Both the position numbers and the translations under genes were made by a program. A DNA stretch of 62,136 nt from Kiritimatiellia bacterium. Its GTDB lineage: Bacteria; Verrucomicrobiota; Kiritimatiellia; RFP12; UBA1067. This document shows positions 26,211-33,747 of this stretch, in pieces. Within the stretch, counting starts at the first letter, position 1. Every line of letters starts with the position of its first letter. The stretch spans positions 1 through 62,136 of the forward strand of contig JAFRSR010000218.1 in NCBI GenBank assembly GCA_017427485.1, given 5' to 3'. Below the pieces are notes generated by a model. The model was not told the DNA's origin, searched no databases, and saw only the letters and a program-made list of their open reading frames with translations.

Positions 26211-27187
26211 GACAGGCTTTCCACGTCGGCGCGCATGCGGGCGATGTCGGACGCGTCGAGCACGAGCGCGGCGGCGCCGGCGTTCTCCAGCGCGTTCTTC
26301 ACGCGGCGCGCGCCGCAGAGCACGGCCGTCATGCCGGGCTGCGCGGCGGTCCAGGCCGCCACGAGCTGCGCCGTGGTGCAGCGATGCTTCTCGGCGAGGT
26401 CCGCCCAGCCGTCGAGCATCGCGATCACGCGCGCGCGGTTCTCGGGCTTGTACCACGGGATCGTGCTGCGGAAATGCGAGGGGTCGAGGGGCGTGTCCAT
26501 GCGGATCTTCCCGGTCAGCAGGCCCTGTTCGAACGGCTGGTAGCCGAGGAAGGCGATGCCGTTCGCGGCGCAGGCGGGAAGGACCTCCTTCTCGGCGTCG
26601 CGCACGAGCATGGAATACTTGTTCTGGCACGAGTCGAGCGCGCCGGCGGCCGACCATTCCGCGAGGCCCGCGGCGGTTTCGTTGCTCACGCCGATCGCGC
26701 GGATCTTGCCCTCGGCCTTCATCTTCATCAGTTCGCCCATGGTGTCGGCGACGGGCGTGAGAAGCGGCGGCTGCGCGGGGAGGTGGATCTGGTAGAGGTC
26801 GACGTAGTCGGTGCGGAGGCGGCGCAGGCTCTGCTCGAGCTCGCGGCGGATAGAGGCGGGCTCCACGCATGAGCGCACGGTCTTGCCGTCCTGTTCGTAC
26901 CACACGGGACCGCGGTCGCCGTCCCAGGGCAGGCCGCACTTCGTCGCGAGCACGGCCTTGTCGCGCCGGCCCTCGAGCGCGCGGCCCACGACCTCCTCGG
27001 AGTGGCCGAAGTAGTACGTGGGCGCGGTGTCGACGAAGTTCACGCCGTTGTCGAGCGCCGCATGGATCGCGGCGACGGACGCGTCGTCGTCCGTCGCGCC
27101 CCACCACGGGCCGCCGCCGACGGCCCACGTGCCGAGCGCGATGGGGGAAACCTTGATGCCGCTGTGGCCGAGTTCGCGCATGTCCAT
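26207..27187 (-). CDS. Aldo/keto reductase
   Basis: 326 residues, (beta/alpha)8 NADP(H)-dependent reductase. Catalytic tetrad visible: Asp in NFVDTAPT, Tyr in TYYFGHSEE, Lys in VLATKCG, His in YQIHLPAQ. NADP-binding end: SNETAAGL and AVLCGARRVKNALEN. It resembles the AKR11/AKR12 group (YdhF/YajO-like). It sits between fhs and uxaA with 1-nt and 4-nt overlaps, so it probably acts in uronate metabolism, perhaps as a keto-sugar acid reductase; that role is inferred from position only. Confidence 0.9.
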   Translation of the reverse strand: MDMRELGHSGIKVSPIALGTWAVGGGPWWGATDDDASVAAIHAALDNGVNFVDTAPTYYFGHSEEVVGRALEGRRDKAVLATKCGLPWDGDRGPVWYEQDGKTVRSCVEPASIRRELEQSLRRLRTDYVDLYQIHLPAQPPLLTPVADTMGELMKMKAEGKIRAIGVSNETAAGLAEWSAAGALDSCQNKYSMLVRDAEKEVLPACAANGIAFLGYQPFEQGLLTGKIRMDTPLDPSHFRSTIPWYKPENRARVIAMLDGWADLAEKHRCTTAQLVAAWTAAQPGMTAVLCGARRVKNALENAGAAALVLDASDIARMRADVESLS

Positions 27188-28953
27188 CAGAAGAGTCCTT
27201 TCACGTGGCCGGTCTCGACGTCCACGTCAATCCGGCGGTAGGCCGGCGAGGCGGACGTGCCCGGCATGAGCTTGATTTCGCCGGCGACAGGCACGAGCAG
27301 CCCGGCGCCGCGGTAGATGAGGACGTCCTTCACGGGCAGGCGCCACCCCTTCGGGCGGCCGAGCAGCTTCGGGTCGTGCGAGAGAGAGTATTGCGTCTTC
27401 GCGATGCACACGGGCAGGCGCGCCGTCTCGGGGTCGGCCTGGTAGGCGGCGAGCTTCTGGGCCGCCTCGCGCGTGTAGTCCACGCCGTCGCCGCCGTAGA
27501 CCTCCTTCACCTGCTTCTCGATGCGGTCGGCGAGCGGCTCGTCGAGGTTACAGAGGAACTCGAACTTGTTCGGCTCGTCGCACGCGGCGATCACGGCGTT
27601 CGCGAGGTCGAGCGCGCCCTCGCCGCCCTTGAGCCAGTGGTCGCTCACGGCGAAGCGCGCGCCGGCGCCTTCGGCCATGCGCCGCACGAGGTCGCGCTCG
27701 GCGGGCGTGTCGGTGTAGAACGCGTTGAGGCACACCACCGGCTGCACGCCGCTCCGACGGATGATGTCGATGTGGGCGAGGAGGTTGTCGCAGCCCTTTT
27801 CGAGCAGGCCGAGGTCCTCGTGCGTGTAGACGGGGTCGAGCGGGAGGCCGGCCTTCACGGCGGGCGCGCCGCCGTGCGCCTTGAGGGCGCGGACGGTCGC
27901 GACGAGCACCACGGCGTCGGGCTTGAGCCCCGAGCAGCGGCACTTGATGTTCCAGAACTTCTCGTAGCCCATGTCGCTTGCGAATCCGCTCTCCGTCACG
28001 ACGTAGTCGCCGAGGGCGCAGGCGAGGCGGTCGGCCACCACGCTGTTCTGGCCGATCGCGATGTTCGCGAACGGACCCGCGTGTACGAACACGGGCTGGC
28101 CCTCGATGGACTGCATGAGCGTGGGCTTGATCGCGTTGACGAGGAGCGCGCACATCGCGCCGTCCACCTCGAGGTCGGCCGTCGTCACGGGACGCCCGTC
28201 CTTCGCGTACGCGACCACGATGCGCGAGAGGCGCTTGCGGAGGTCGGCGAGGTCGGCGGACATGGCGAGGATCGCCATCACCTCGCTCGCAACGGTGATG
28301 TAGAAGCCGCTCTTCATCTGGAAGCCGTCGAGCGCGCCGCCGCCGAGTCCGATCTCCACGTTGCGCAGGCCCTGGGCGCAGAAGTCGATCGCCCAGCGCA
28401 TCTGCACGCGCTCGGGGTCGATGTCGAGGCGCTTCAGGCCGCGCGCGGCGAGCCAGGCGTCGTCGTGGTTGCGTTCGTGCTGCATGCGGCTGTTGAGCGC
28501 CACCATTGCGAGGTTGTTCGCGTTCGTGATCGCGTCGATGTCGCCGGTGAGGCCGAGGGAGAGGTTCGTGAGCGGCACGACCTGCGCGAGGCCGCCGCCC
28601 GCCGCGCTGCCCTTGATGTTGAACGTGGGGCCGCCGGAGGGCTGGCGCACGCAGCCGACCACCTTCTTGCCGAGCCGCCCGAGGCCCTCCACGAGGCCGA
28701 GCGTGGTGGTGGTCTTGCCCTCGCCGAGCGCGGTGGGCGTGATCGCGGTCACGTCGATGTACTTCGCGCGCTTCATCTCGCCGAGGCGCTTCAGCACCTT
28801 CGTGACGTCCACCTTGGCGAGCACGTCGCCGTAGGGCGTCCATTCGCCGGACTCGAGGCCGAGTTCGGCCGCGAGCTCCGCCGCCGGGCGCAGCGTCTCT
28901 TCCGCCGCCTCGGCGATTTCCCAGTCCTTCATCTTCGTCGGGTCAAGTTTCAT
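27187..28953 (-). CDS. fhs: Formate--tetrahydrofolate ligase
   Basis: 588 residues. ATP-dependent synthesis of 10-formyl-THF from formate, as used by acetogens and purine-requiring anaerobes. P-loop TPTALGEGKTTTTLGLVEGL, then GGGLAQVVPLTNLSLGLTGD, GRPVTTADLEVDGAMCALL and LPDP-like C-terminal KGWRLPVKDVLIYRGAG. The start at 28953 (MKLDPTKMKDWEIAEAA) has AGAGGTG upstream; the longer TTG frame runs into the promoter. It is the first gene of a block with the aldo/keto reductase and uxaA, a link not expected from its pathway. Confidence 0.96.
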   Translation of the reverse strand: MKLDPTKMKDWEIAEAAEETLRPAAELAAELGLESGEWTPYGDVLAKVDVTKVLKRLGEMKRAKYIDVTAITPTALGEGKTTTTLGLVEGLGRLGKKVVGCVRQPSGGPTFNIKGSAAGGGLAQVVPLTNLSLGLTGDIDAITNANNLAMVALNSRMQHERNHDDAWLAARGLKRLDIDPERVQMRWAIDFCAQGLRNVEIGLGGGALDGFQMKSGFYITVASEVMAILAMSADLADLRKRLSRIVVAYAKDGRPVTTADLEVDGAMCALLVNAIKPTLMQSIEGQPVFVHAGPFANIAIGQNSVVADRLACALGDYVVTESGFASDMGYEKFWNIKCRCSGLKPDAVVLVATVRALKAHGGAPAVKAGLPLDPVYTHEDLGLLEKGCDNLLAHIDIIRRSGVQPVVCLNAFYTDTPAERDLVRRMAEGAGARFAVSDHWLKGGEGALDLANAVIAACDEPNKFEFLCNLDEPLADRIEKQVKEVYGGDGVDYTREAAQKLAAYQADPETARLPVCIAKTQYSLSHDPKLLGRPKGWRLPVKDVLIYRGAGLLVPVAGEIKLMPGTSASPAYRRIDVDVETGHVKGLF

Positions 28954-28980
28954 AAACACCTCTTTTTTCTTGAAAGGTTT

Positions 28981-28989
28981 ACCATACCA
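28981..28989 (-). promoter_or_regulatory. Probable -10 promoter of fhs
   Basis: The minus strand reads TTGTGGTATGGTAAACC, the TGTGG-TAT form of the local extended -10, 28 bp before the fhs start. The hexamer TATGGT is poorer than elsewhere. Confidence 0.45.
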
Positions 28990-29024
28990 CAATTTCCCGT
29001 TACCCTTAGGGCCGCAGGGGGCTT

Positions 29025-29405
29025 CTACCAGACAGACTGAACGGGATATTGCGGAATGATTCCGTCTCGGGTCACCATAACCAGTCCTTCCTCCAAAGCC
29101 TGCGCGATAAGAAGCCTGTCAAATGGGTCGCGGTGAAGTCTGGGAAGCGTCTTGATTCGTTCAATGGCGTTGGAACGAATCGGCAATATGCGAATGTCCC
29201 GCAGATGGCATTGCGCCTCAATCCCCGGGACGCTCAATTCAATCTGCAACTTGCCAAGACTTTGCTTGATCCCAATCTCCCAAAGCGATGCCATGCTGAC
29301 AAAAAGATGAACTTCCGTCTGCAATATACGCTTTGCCTTTTCAGAAAGCTCTGCGGGCGCCGAAAGCATGAAAATCAAGACATTCGTATCAAGCAGGTAC
29401 CGCAT
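29025..29405 (-). CDS. vapC: PIN-domain toxin of a VapBC system
   Basis: 126 residues. A PIN ribonuclease: LLDTNVLIFMLS carries the first acidic residue, SMASLWEIGIKQSLG the second, and LHRDPFDRLLIAQALEEG the later acidic residues. VapC toxins cut tRNA or rRNA when the antitoxin is lost. The ATG at 29405 overlaps the antitoxin stop by one base (TGATG). The type is the Sll0205/YdfF-like VapC paired with DUF2281 antitoxins. Confidence 0.9.
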   Translation of the reverse strand: MRYLLDTNVLIFMLSAPAELSEKAKRILQTEVHLFVSMASLWEIGIKQSLGKLQIELSVPGIEAQCHLRDIRILPIRSNAIERIKTLPRLHRDPFDRLLIAQALEEGLVMVTRDGIIPQYPVQSVW

Positions 29406-29665
29406 CACATATACTCCGCAAAATCATCCAAAGGCTCGTCAAAATCAGGTGCAATGTAAAATCCCTTCTCAAACCCACCCAGTTCCCGCATCTTGGCTTT
29501 GCCGTGCACCTTCTCAAGCGCCTGCGGATCGTCATTTGCCACTTCGTAAATGCCCCCGCCGCCATTCGCGCCCTGCGACAGAAGAAAACGAACAAACATT
29601 GCGACAGCGTTCTGCTGCGCCTCATCGAGTTGTTCTATCTCTTTCTCAAGTACTGCGTATGGCAT
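29405..29665 (-). CDS. vapB: Antitoxin of the VapBC pair (DUF2281-like)
   Basis: 86 residues. The N-terminal helical part (EKEIEQLDEAQQNAVAMFVR) resembles DUF2281 proteins. The C-terminal acidic tail (IAPDFDEPLDDFAEYM) matches the toxin-binding tail of these antitoxins. It precedes the toxin with a TGATG overlap, as usual for TA pairs. GGAAAGGAGAAAG is a strong ribosome site. The promoter at 29697 is probably autoregulated, but no operator is obvious. Confidence 0.85.
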   Translation of the reverse strand: MPYAVLEKEIEQLDEAQQNAVAMFVRFLLSQGANGGGGIYEVANDDPQALEKVHGKAKMRELGGFEKGFYIAPDFDEPLDDFAEYM

Positions 29666-29696
29666 CTCTTTCTCCTTTCCCTAAAAGGATGCAGTT

Positions 29697-29705
29697 AGTA
29701 TACCA
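29697..29705 (-). promoter_or_regulatory. Extended -10 promoter of vapBC
   Basis: The minus strand reads TTATGGTATACTAACTGC, with TATACT preceded by TGG, 31 nt before the antitoxin ATG and upstream of its ribosome site. Confidence 0.6.
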
Positions 29706-29733
29706 TAAATTGGTGCCATGAGGAGTGTAGGTG

Positions 29734-30414
29734 TTAGGTTTTTGCTTCACTGCTAGTCGGTTTGGAACGGCAGGTTGTCCAGGCGATCCACGCGGAGAGG
29801 CCGAAGAGGACGACCGCCGTGAAGTACTGGAGGAAGCGCGGCGCCGACGGCCACTGGGCGAGCGCGCGGGCGATTCCGCCGCCACAGAGCGCGACGATGT
29901 TGAAGGAAAGCAGCGTCGAGAGGATGAAAATGCCGCCAAGCGTCATGAACTGGCGCACGAGATGGCCCTTCTCCAGGCACATGAATTTAGGCAGGAATGA
30001 AAGGAAGAAGAGGATCACCTTCGGGTTGCTGGCGTTCATCACGATGCCGCGCAGGTAAAGTCGCAGCGGAGGCAGCGGGGGCGGCGCGGCGCCGTCCACG
30101 GCAACCACGCGCGCGCCCTGCAGCGCGCCCCAGGCGAGGTACGCGAGGTACGCGGCCCCGCAGAGCGTCACGGCCTTGTACGCCCGGGGATGGCGGTTCA
30201 GGAACGCGCCCGCCCCGAACGCGGCAAGCGTGACGTGAAGGCAGATTCCCGTGCAGAGGCCGAGCGTCACGTAGACGCCGGCCAGGCAACCATGCGCAAG
30301 CGACTGCGCGAAAACGAAGAGGATGTCCGGCCCCGGCGTAAGGTCGAGCGCGAGCGCGATCAGGAAGAACAGGCCGTAACGGCGGAACGCCCCCGCCGGC
30401 GCGTCGACGCCCAT
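29734..30414 (-). CDS. LysE/RhtB-family amino acid exporter
   Basis: 226 residues with about six membrane segments. N-terminal signature LTPGPDILFVFAQSLAHG; later GIVMNASNPKVILFFLSFLP, both typical of LysE/RhtB efflux proteins that export amino acids or homoserine lactones. The ATG at 30414 overlaps the ileS stop by one base (TGATG), so it is translated with ileS. The pairing of an exporter with an isoleucyl-tRNA synthetase is unusual; a link to branched-chain amino acid export is only a guess. Confidence 0.9.
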   Translation of the reverse strand: MGVDAPAGAFRRYGLFFLIALALDLTPGPDILFVFAQSLAHGCLAGVYVTLGLCTGICLHVTLAAFGAGAFLNRHPRAYKAVTLCGAAYLAYLAWGALQGARVVAVDGAAPPPLPPLRLYLRGIVMNASNPKVILFFLSFLPKFMCLEKGHLVRQFMTLGGIFILSTLLSFNIVALCGGGIARALAQWPSAPRFLQYFTAVVLFGLSAWIAWTTCRSKPTSSEAKT

Positions 30415-33400
30415 CACCCCTCGGCCTTCTCCACGCGGATCTTCGCGGCGTGTCCGTTCAGGTCCACGGACGGCGCGTCGCCGCACGCGGCGAAATCAAG
30501 CGCGACGGCAAGCGTTTCGGCGGTCGCGTAGGCGCGGTGCGCCTCGATGGCCGCCTTCAACTCGTCGTCCGCCTCCACAGTCACGCGGATGCGCTGCGTC
30601 ACCTCGTAGTCGGCTTCCTTGCGCATCGCCTGCACGTGGCTCACGAACTCGCGGGCGAGGCCCTCGGCCACGAGCTCGGGCGTGAGGGCCGTCTCAAGGC
30701 CCACCACGACCGGCCCTTCCGAGGCCACCACGAGGCCGGCCTTGGGGGCGCGGGTGACGAGCACATCCTCAGGAGCGATTTCGATGCCCTCGATGACAAC
30801 GACCGGGGACTGCGCCCCCGAAACCTGCCCAACGAGCCCAGCGATGCCAGGCGCCGCTCCCGCGATGGCGGCGGCCACGGCCTTCATCTTCGGGCCGCAC
30901 TTCTTGCCGAGGGTCTTGAAGTTCGCCTTGTAGGAGACGTCGCAGAGCGTCGTTTCGTCGGCCACGAACTGCACGGCCTTGACGTTCAGCTCGTCCTCGA
31001 TCAGCGCCTCGAGCCCCTTCACGTCGCCGCCGGCCACCTTCAGGACGGAGAGCGGCTGGCGCACCTTGAGGTCGTTGTCGGCGCGGAGGCGGCGGCCGAG
31101 CTCCACCACGGCCTGCACGTCGGCCATGCGCCGCTCGAGGTCGAGGTCGCGCGCTGCGGCGTTCGCCGTCGGGAAATCGCACAGGTGTACGGATTCGGGG
31201 TCGCCTTCGCCCTTGAGGTTGCGGTAGATTTCCTCGGCGATGAACGGCGTGAACGGCGCGGCCACCTTCGCGAGCTGCACGAGCACGTAGCGGAGCGTGC
31301 GGTAGGCGCAGAGCTTGTCGCCGTCGTTCTGCGACTTCCAGAAGCGCCGGCGCGAGCGGCGGATGTACCAGTTCGTGAGGTCCTCGATGAACTTCACGAA
31401 CGGACGCACCGAGCGCTGCAGGTCGTAGGCGTCCATCGCCGCCGTCACGTCGGCGATCAGCGTTTCCATGGAGGAGACAATCCACTTGTCGAGCACGTTG
31501 TCGCTCTCGGGGTAGACGACTTCCTTGTCGTTGAATCCGTCCACGTTCGCGTAGGTCACGAAGAAGGAATAGGCGTTCCACCACGGGATAAGCAGGTCGC
31601 GCATGAGCTGCTTCACGCCGTTCTCGGAGAACTTCAGGTTCTCGGCGCGCACGACGGGCGAGTAGATCATGTAGAGGCGGATCGCGTCGGCCCCGTAGGT
31701 GTCGAGCATCTTCGTGGGGTCGGGGTAGTTCTTGAGGCGCTTCGACATCTTCTTGCCGTCTTCGGCGAGCACGAGGCCGTTGACGATCACGTTGCGGTAG
31801 GGCGACTTGTCGAAGAGGCAGGTGCCGAGCACCATGAGCGTGTAGAACCAGCCACGCGTCTGGTCGAGGCCCTCGGCGATGAAATCGGCGGGGAAGAAAT
31901 CCGAAACCGTGGTTCGTGGTTCGTGGTTCGTGGTTCGTGTGGTCGCAGAAGCTCCGTCACTCGGCACGAGACACGAATCACGAGACACGAGACACGAATC
32001 CTCGCCCATGTAGTGCTGCTGGGCATACGGCATGGAGCCGCTCTCGAACCAGCAGTCGAGCACCTCGGGCGTGCGGTGGTAGGTCTTGCCGTCCTTCTTG
32101 ATCACGATCTTGTCGATGAAGTGCTTGTGGAGGTCGGTCACCTTCTCGCCGGAGAGCGCCTCCAGCTCGGCGACGGAGCCGACGCAGATCATGTCGGAAG
32201 GATCGGCGTCGTTCACCCACACCGGGATGCAGCTGCCCCAGAAGCGGTTGCGGGAGATGTTCCAGTCGCGCGCCTCCTCGAGCCAGTTGCCGAAGCGCTT
32301 CTCGCCCACGTAGTCGGGCGTCCAGTGCACGGTGGCGTTGTTCTTCGCGAGGCGTTCGTGCAGGTCCTCCACGCGCACGTACCAGGCGTCGATTGCGCGG
32401 TAGATGAGCGGCGTGTCGGTGCGGTCGCAGAACGGGTAGGAGTGCACGATCGTCGCCTGGTGCACGAGCTTGCCCTCGGCCTTCAGCCACTTGATGATGT
32501 CCTTGTCGCAGTCCTTGCAGAAGCGGCCCTTGTACTCCGGCACGGCGTCCGTGAAGGCGCATGCGTCGTCGAGCGGGTCGGCGAAGGCGGTGATCCCCGC
32601 CTCCTTGCACACGCGGAAGTCGTCCTCGCCGTAGGCGGGGGCGATGTGGACGAGGCCCACGCCGTCGTCCGTCGTCACGTAATCGTCGTTCAGCACCTGG
32701 AACGCGCCCTCGGCCTTCTTGTCCGCGAAGTACGGGAACATCGGCTCGTACTCCGACCCCTTCAAGGCGTCACCTTTCCCCTCCCAGACGAGCTCGTACT
32801 GCTCGGGCTTCTTGAAGATGTGCGGCAGGCGCGCCTTTGCCATCACGTAGATCGGCCTCTCCGCATCGGTCAAATCGCGCACGGCCACGTAGTCGATGTT
32901 CGCGCCCGCGCAGATCGCGAGGTTTTCAGGCAGAGTCCACGGCGTGGTGGTCCAAATGAGGAAATAGATGGTGTCGTGGTTCGTGATTCGTGGTTCGTGG
33001 TTCGTAGTTTCCCCTTCACGAGTCTCGAGCCACGAAGCACGAACCACCTTCACCCTCACCGTCACGGTCGGGTCCTGCACGTCCTTGTAGTTGCTGCCGG
33101 CCTCGAAGTTGGAGAGCGGCGTGGAGAGCTTCCACGAATACGGCATGATGCGGTGGCTCTTGTACACGCGTCCCTGGTCCCAGAGCTGCTTGAACACCCA
33201 CCACACGCTTTCCATGAAGCCCGGCTCCATGGTCTTGTAGTCGTTGTCGAAATCCACCCAGCGGCCCATGCGCGTGACCGTCTTGCGCCACTCGCCCACG
33301 TAACGGAGCACCATCGAGCGACACTGCTCGTTGAACTTGTCCACGCCGATTTTCTTGATCTCGGGCGCGCCCGCGATGCCGAGCGCCTCCTGCGCGAGGG

Positions 33401-33680
33401 CCTCGATCGGGAGGCCGTGCGTGTCCCACCCGAAGCGGCGCTCCACGTACTTGCCGCGCATCGTCTGGTAGCGCGGCACGATGTCCTTGATGGTCCCGGC
33501 AAGCAGGTGCCCGTAGTGCGGCAGGCCCGTCGCGAACGGGGGGCCGTCGTAGAACGTGTAGCGCTCCTTGCCTCTGTTCCGGTCCAACGACTTCCGAAAC
33601 ACGTCGCCTTCCGCCCAATACTTCAAGATTCCCTCTTCCATCTGAGGGAACTGGACCTTGTTGGATACAGGTTTGAACAT
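30414..33680 (-). CDS. ileS: Isoleucyl-tRNA synthetase, eukaryote/archaea-like (IleS2) type
   Basis: 1088 residues. Charges tRNA-Ile. Class I signatures: HYGH (HIGH variant) in FATGLPHYGHLLAGTIKDI, and KMSKR in GKKMSKRLKNY. WTTTPWTLPENL marks the editing domain. ERRFGWDTHGLPIE and the lack of a C-terminal zinc finger fit IleS2, the mupirocin-insensitive type. Two in-frame insertions from palindromic repeats are visible: about 25 residues before IYFLIWTTTPW and about 30 residues between QQHYMGED and VSDFFPADF. The start at 33680 has GGAG 6 nt upstream; 33683 is an alternative. Confidence 0.95.
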   Translation of the reverse strand: MFKPVSNKVQFPQMEEGILKYWAEGDVFRKSLDRNRGKERYTFYDGPPFATGLPHYGHLLAGTIKDIVPRYQTMRGKYVERRFGWDTHGLPIEALAQEALGIAGAPEIKKIGVDKFNEQCRSMVLRYVGEWRKTVTRMGRWVDFDNDYKTMEPGFMESVWWVFKQLWDQGRVYKSHRIMPYSWKLSTPLSNFEAGSNYKDVQDPTVTVRVKVVRASWLETREGETTNHEPRITNHDTIYFLIWTTTPWTLPENLAICAGANIDYVAVRDLTDAERPIYVMAKARLPHIFKKPEQYELVWEGKGDALKGSEYEPMFPYFADKKAEGAFQVLNDDYVTTDDGVGLVHIAPAYGEDDFRVCKEAGITAFADPLDDACAFTDAVPEYKGRFCKDCDKDIIKWLKAEGKLVHQATIVHSYPFCDRTDTPLIYRAIDAWYVRVEDLHERLAKNNATVHWTPDYVGEKRFGNWLEEARDWNISRNRFWGSCIPVWVNDADPSDMICVGSVAELEALSGEKVTDLHKHFIDKIVIKKDGKTYHRTPEVLDCWFESGSMPYAQQHYMGEDSCLVSRDSCLVPSDGASATTRTTNHEPRTTVSDFFPADFIAEGLDQTRGWFYTLMVLGTCLFDKSPYRNVIVNGLVLAEDGKKMSKRLKNYPDPTKMLDTYGADAIRLYMIYSPVVRAENLKFSENGVKQLMRDLLIPWWNAYSFFVTYANVDGFNDKEVVYPESDNVLDKWIVSSMETLIADVTAAMDAYDLQRSVRPFVKFIEDLTNWYIRRSRRRFWKSQNDGDKLCAYRTLRYVLVQLAKVAAPFTPFIAEEIYRNLKGEGDPESVHLCDFPTANAAARDLDLERRMADVQAVVELGRRLRADNDLKVRQPLSVLKVAGGDVKGLEALIEDELNVKAVQFVADETTLCDVSYKANFKTLGKKCGPKMKAVAAAIAGAAPGIAGLVGQVSGAQSPVVVIEGIEIAPEDVLVTRAPKAGLVVASEGPVVVGLETALTPELVAEGLAREFVSHVQAMRKEADYEVTQRIRVTVEADDELKAAIEAHRAYATAETLAVALDFAACGDAPSVDLNGHAAKIRVEKAEG
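31909..32000 (+). repeat. Heptad-arm palindrome inside ileS (second in the protein)
   Basis: Left arm 31909-31939 is four GGTTCGT units. Right arm 31965-32000 is ACACGAA/TCACGAG/ACACGAG units in the opposite sense. About 25 nt lie between. The arms can pair imperfectly. The insertion is in frame and encodes a stretch containing CLVSRDSCLV and TTNHEPRTT, lying between conserved IleRS blocks. Confidence 0.88.
32975..33047 (+). repeat. Heptad-arm palindrome inside ileS (first in the protein)
   Basis: Left arm 32975-33007 has GTGGTTCGTGATTCGTGG-type units. Right arm 33017-33047 (CACGAGTCTCGAGCCACGA and on) is their near reverse complement, with a 9-nt spacer. It encodes LETREGETTNHEPRITNHDT, between a beta strand and the WTTTPW block of the editing domain. 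Confidence 0.88.
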
Positions 33681-33712
33681 CATCTTCTCCGAATCTGTGT
33701 AAAACGGGCGAT

Positions 33713-33721
33713 AGTATACCA
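33713..33721 (-). promoter_or_regulatory. Extended -10 promoter of ileS
   Basis: The minus strand reads TTTTTGGTATACTATCGCC, 33 nt ahead of the ileS start. Same TGG-TATACTA form as hemL and the UDPGP operon. Confidence 0.6.
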
Positions 33722-33747
33722 AAAATCCGCCCGTTCACCAATACCCA

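Noticed and set aside
29734..30486. Longer start for the LysE exporter (30486)
   Set aside because: The extension overlaps the ileS end and is Arg-rich; the TGATG overlap at 30414 starts just before the first membrane segment.
31909..32000. Heptad repeats as a CRISPR array
   Set aside because: Units are 7 nt with no unique spacers of constant size, no leader and no cas genes.
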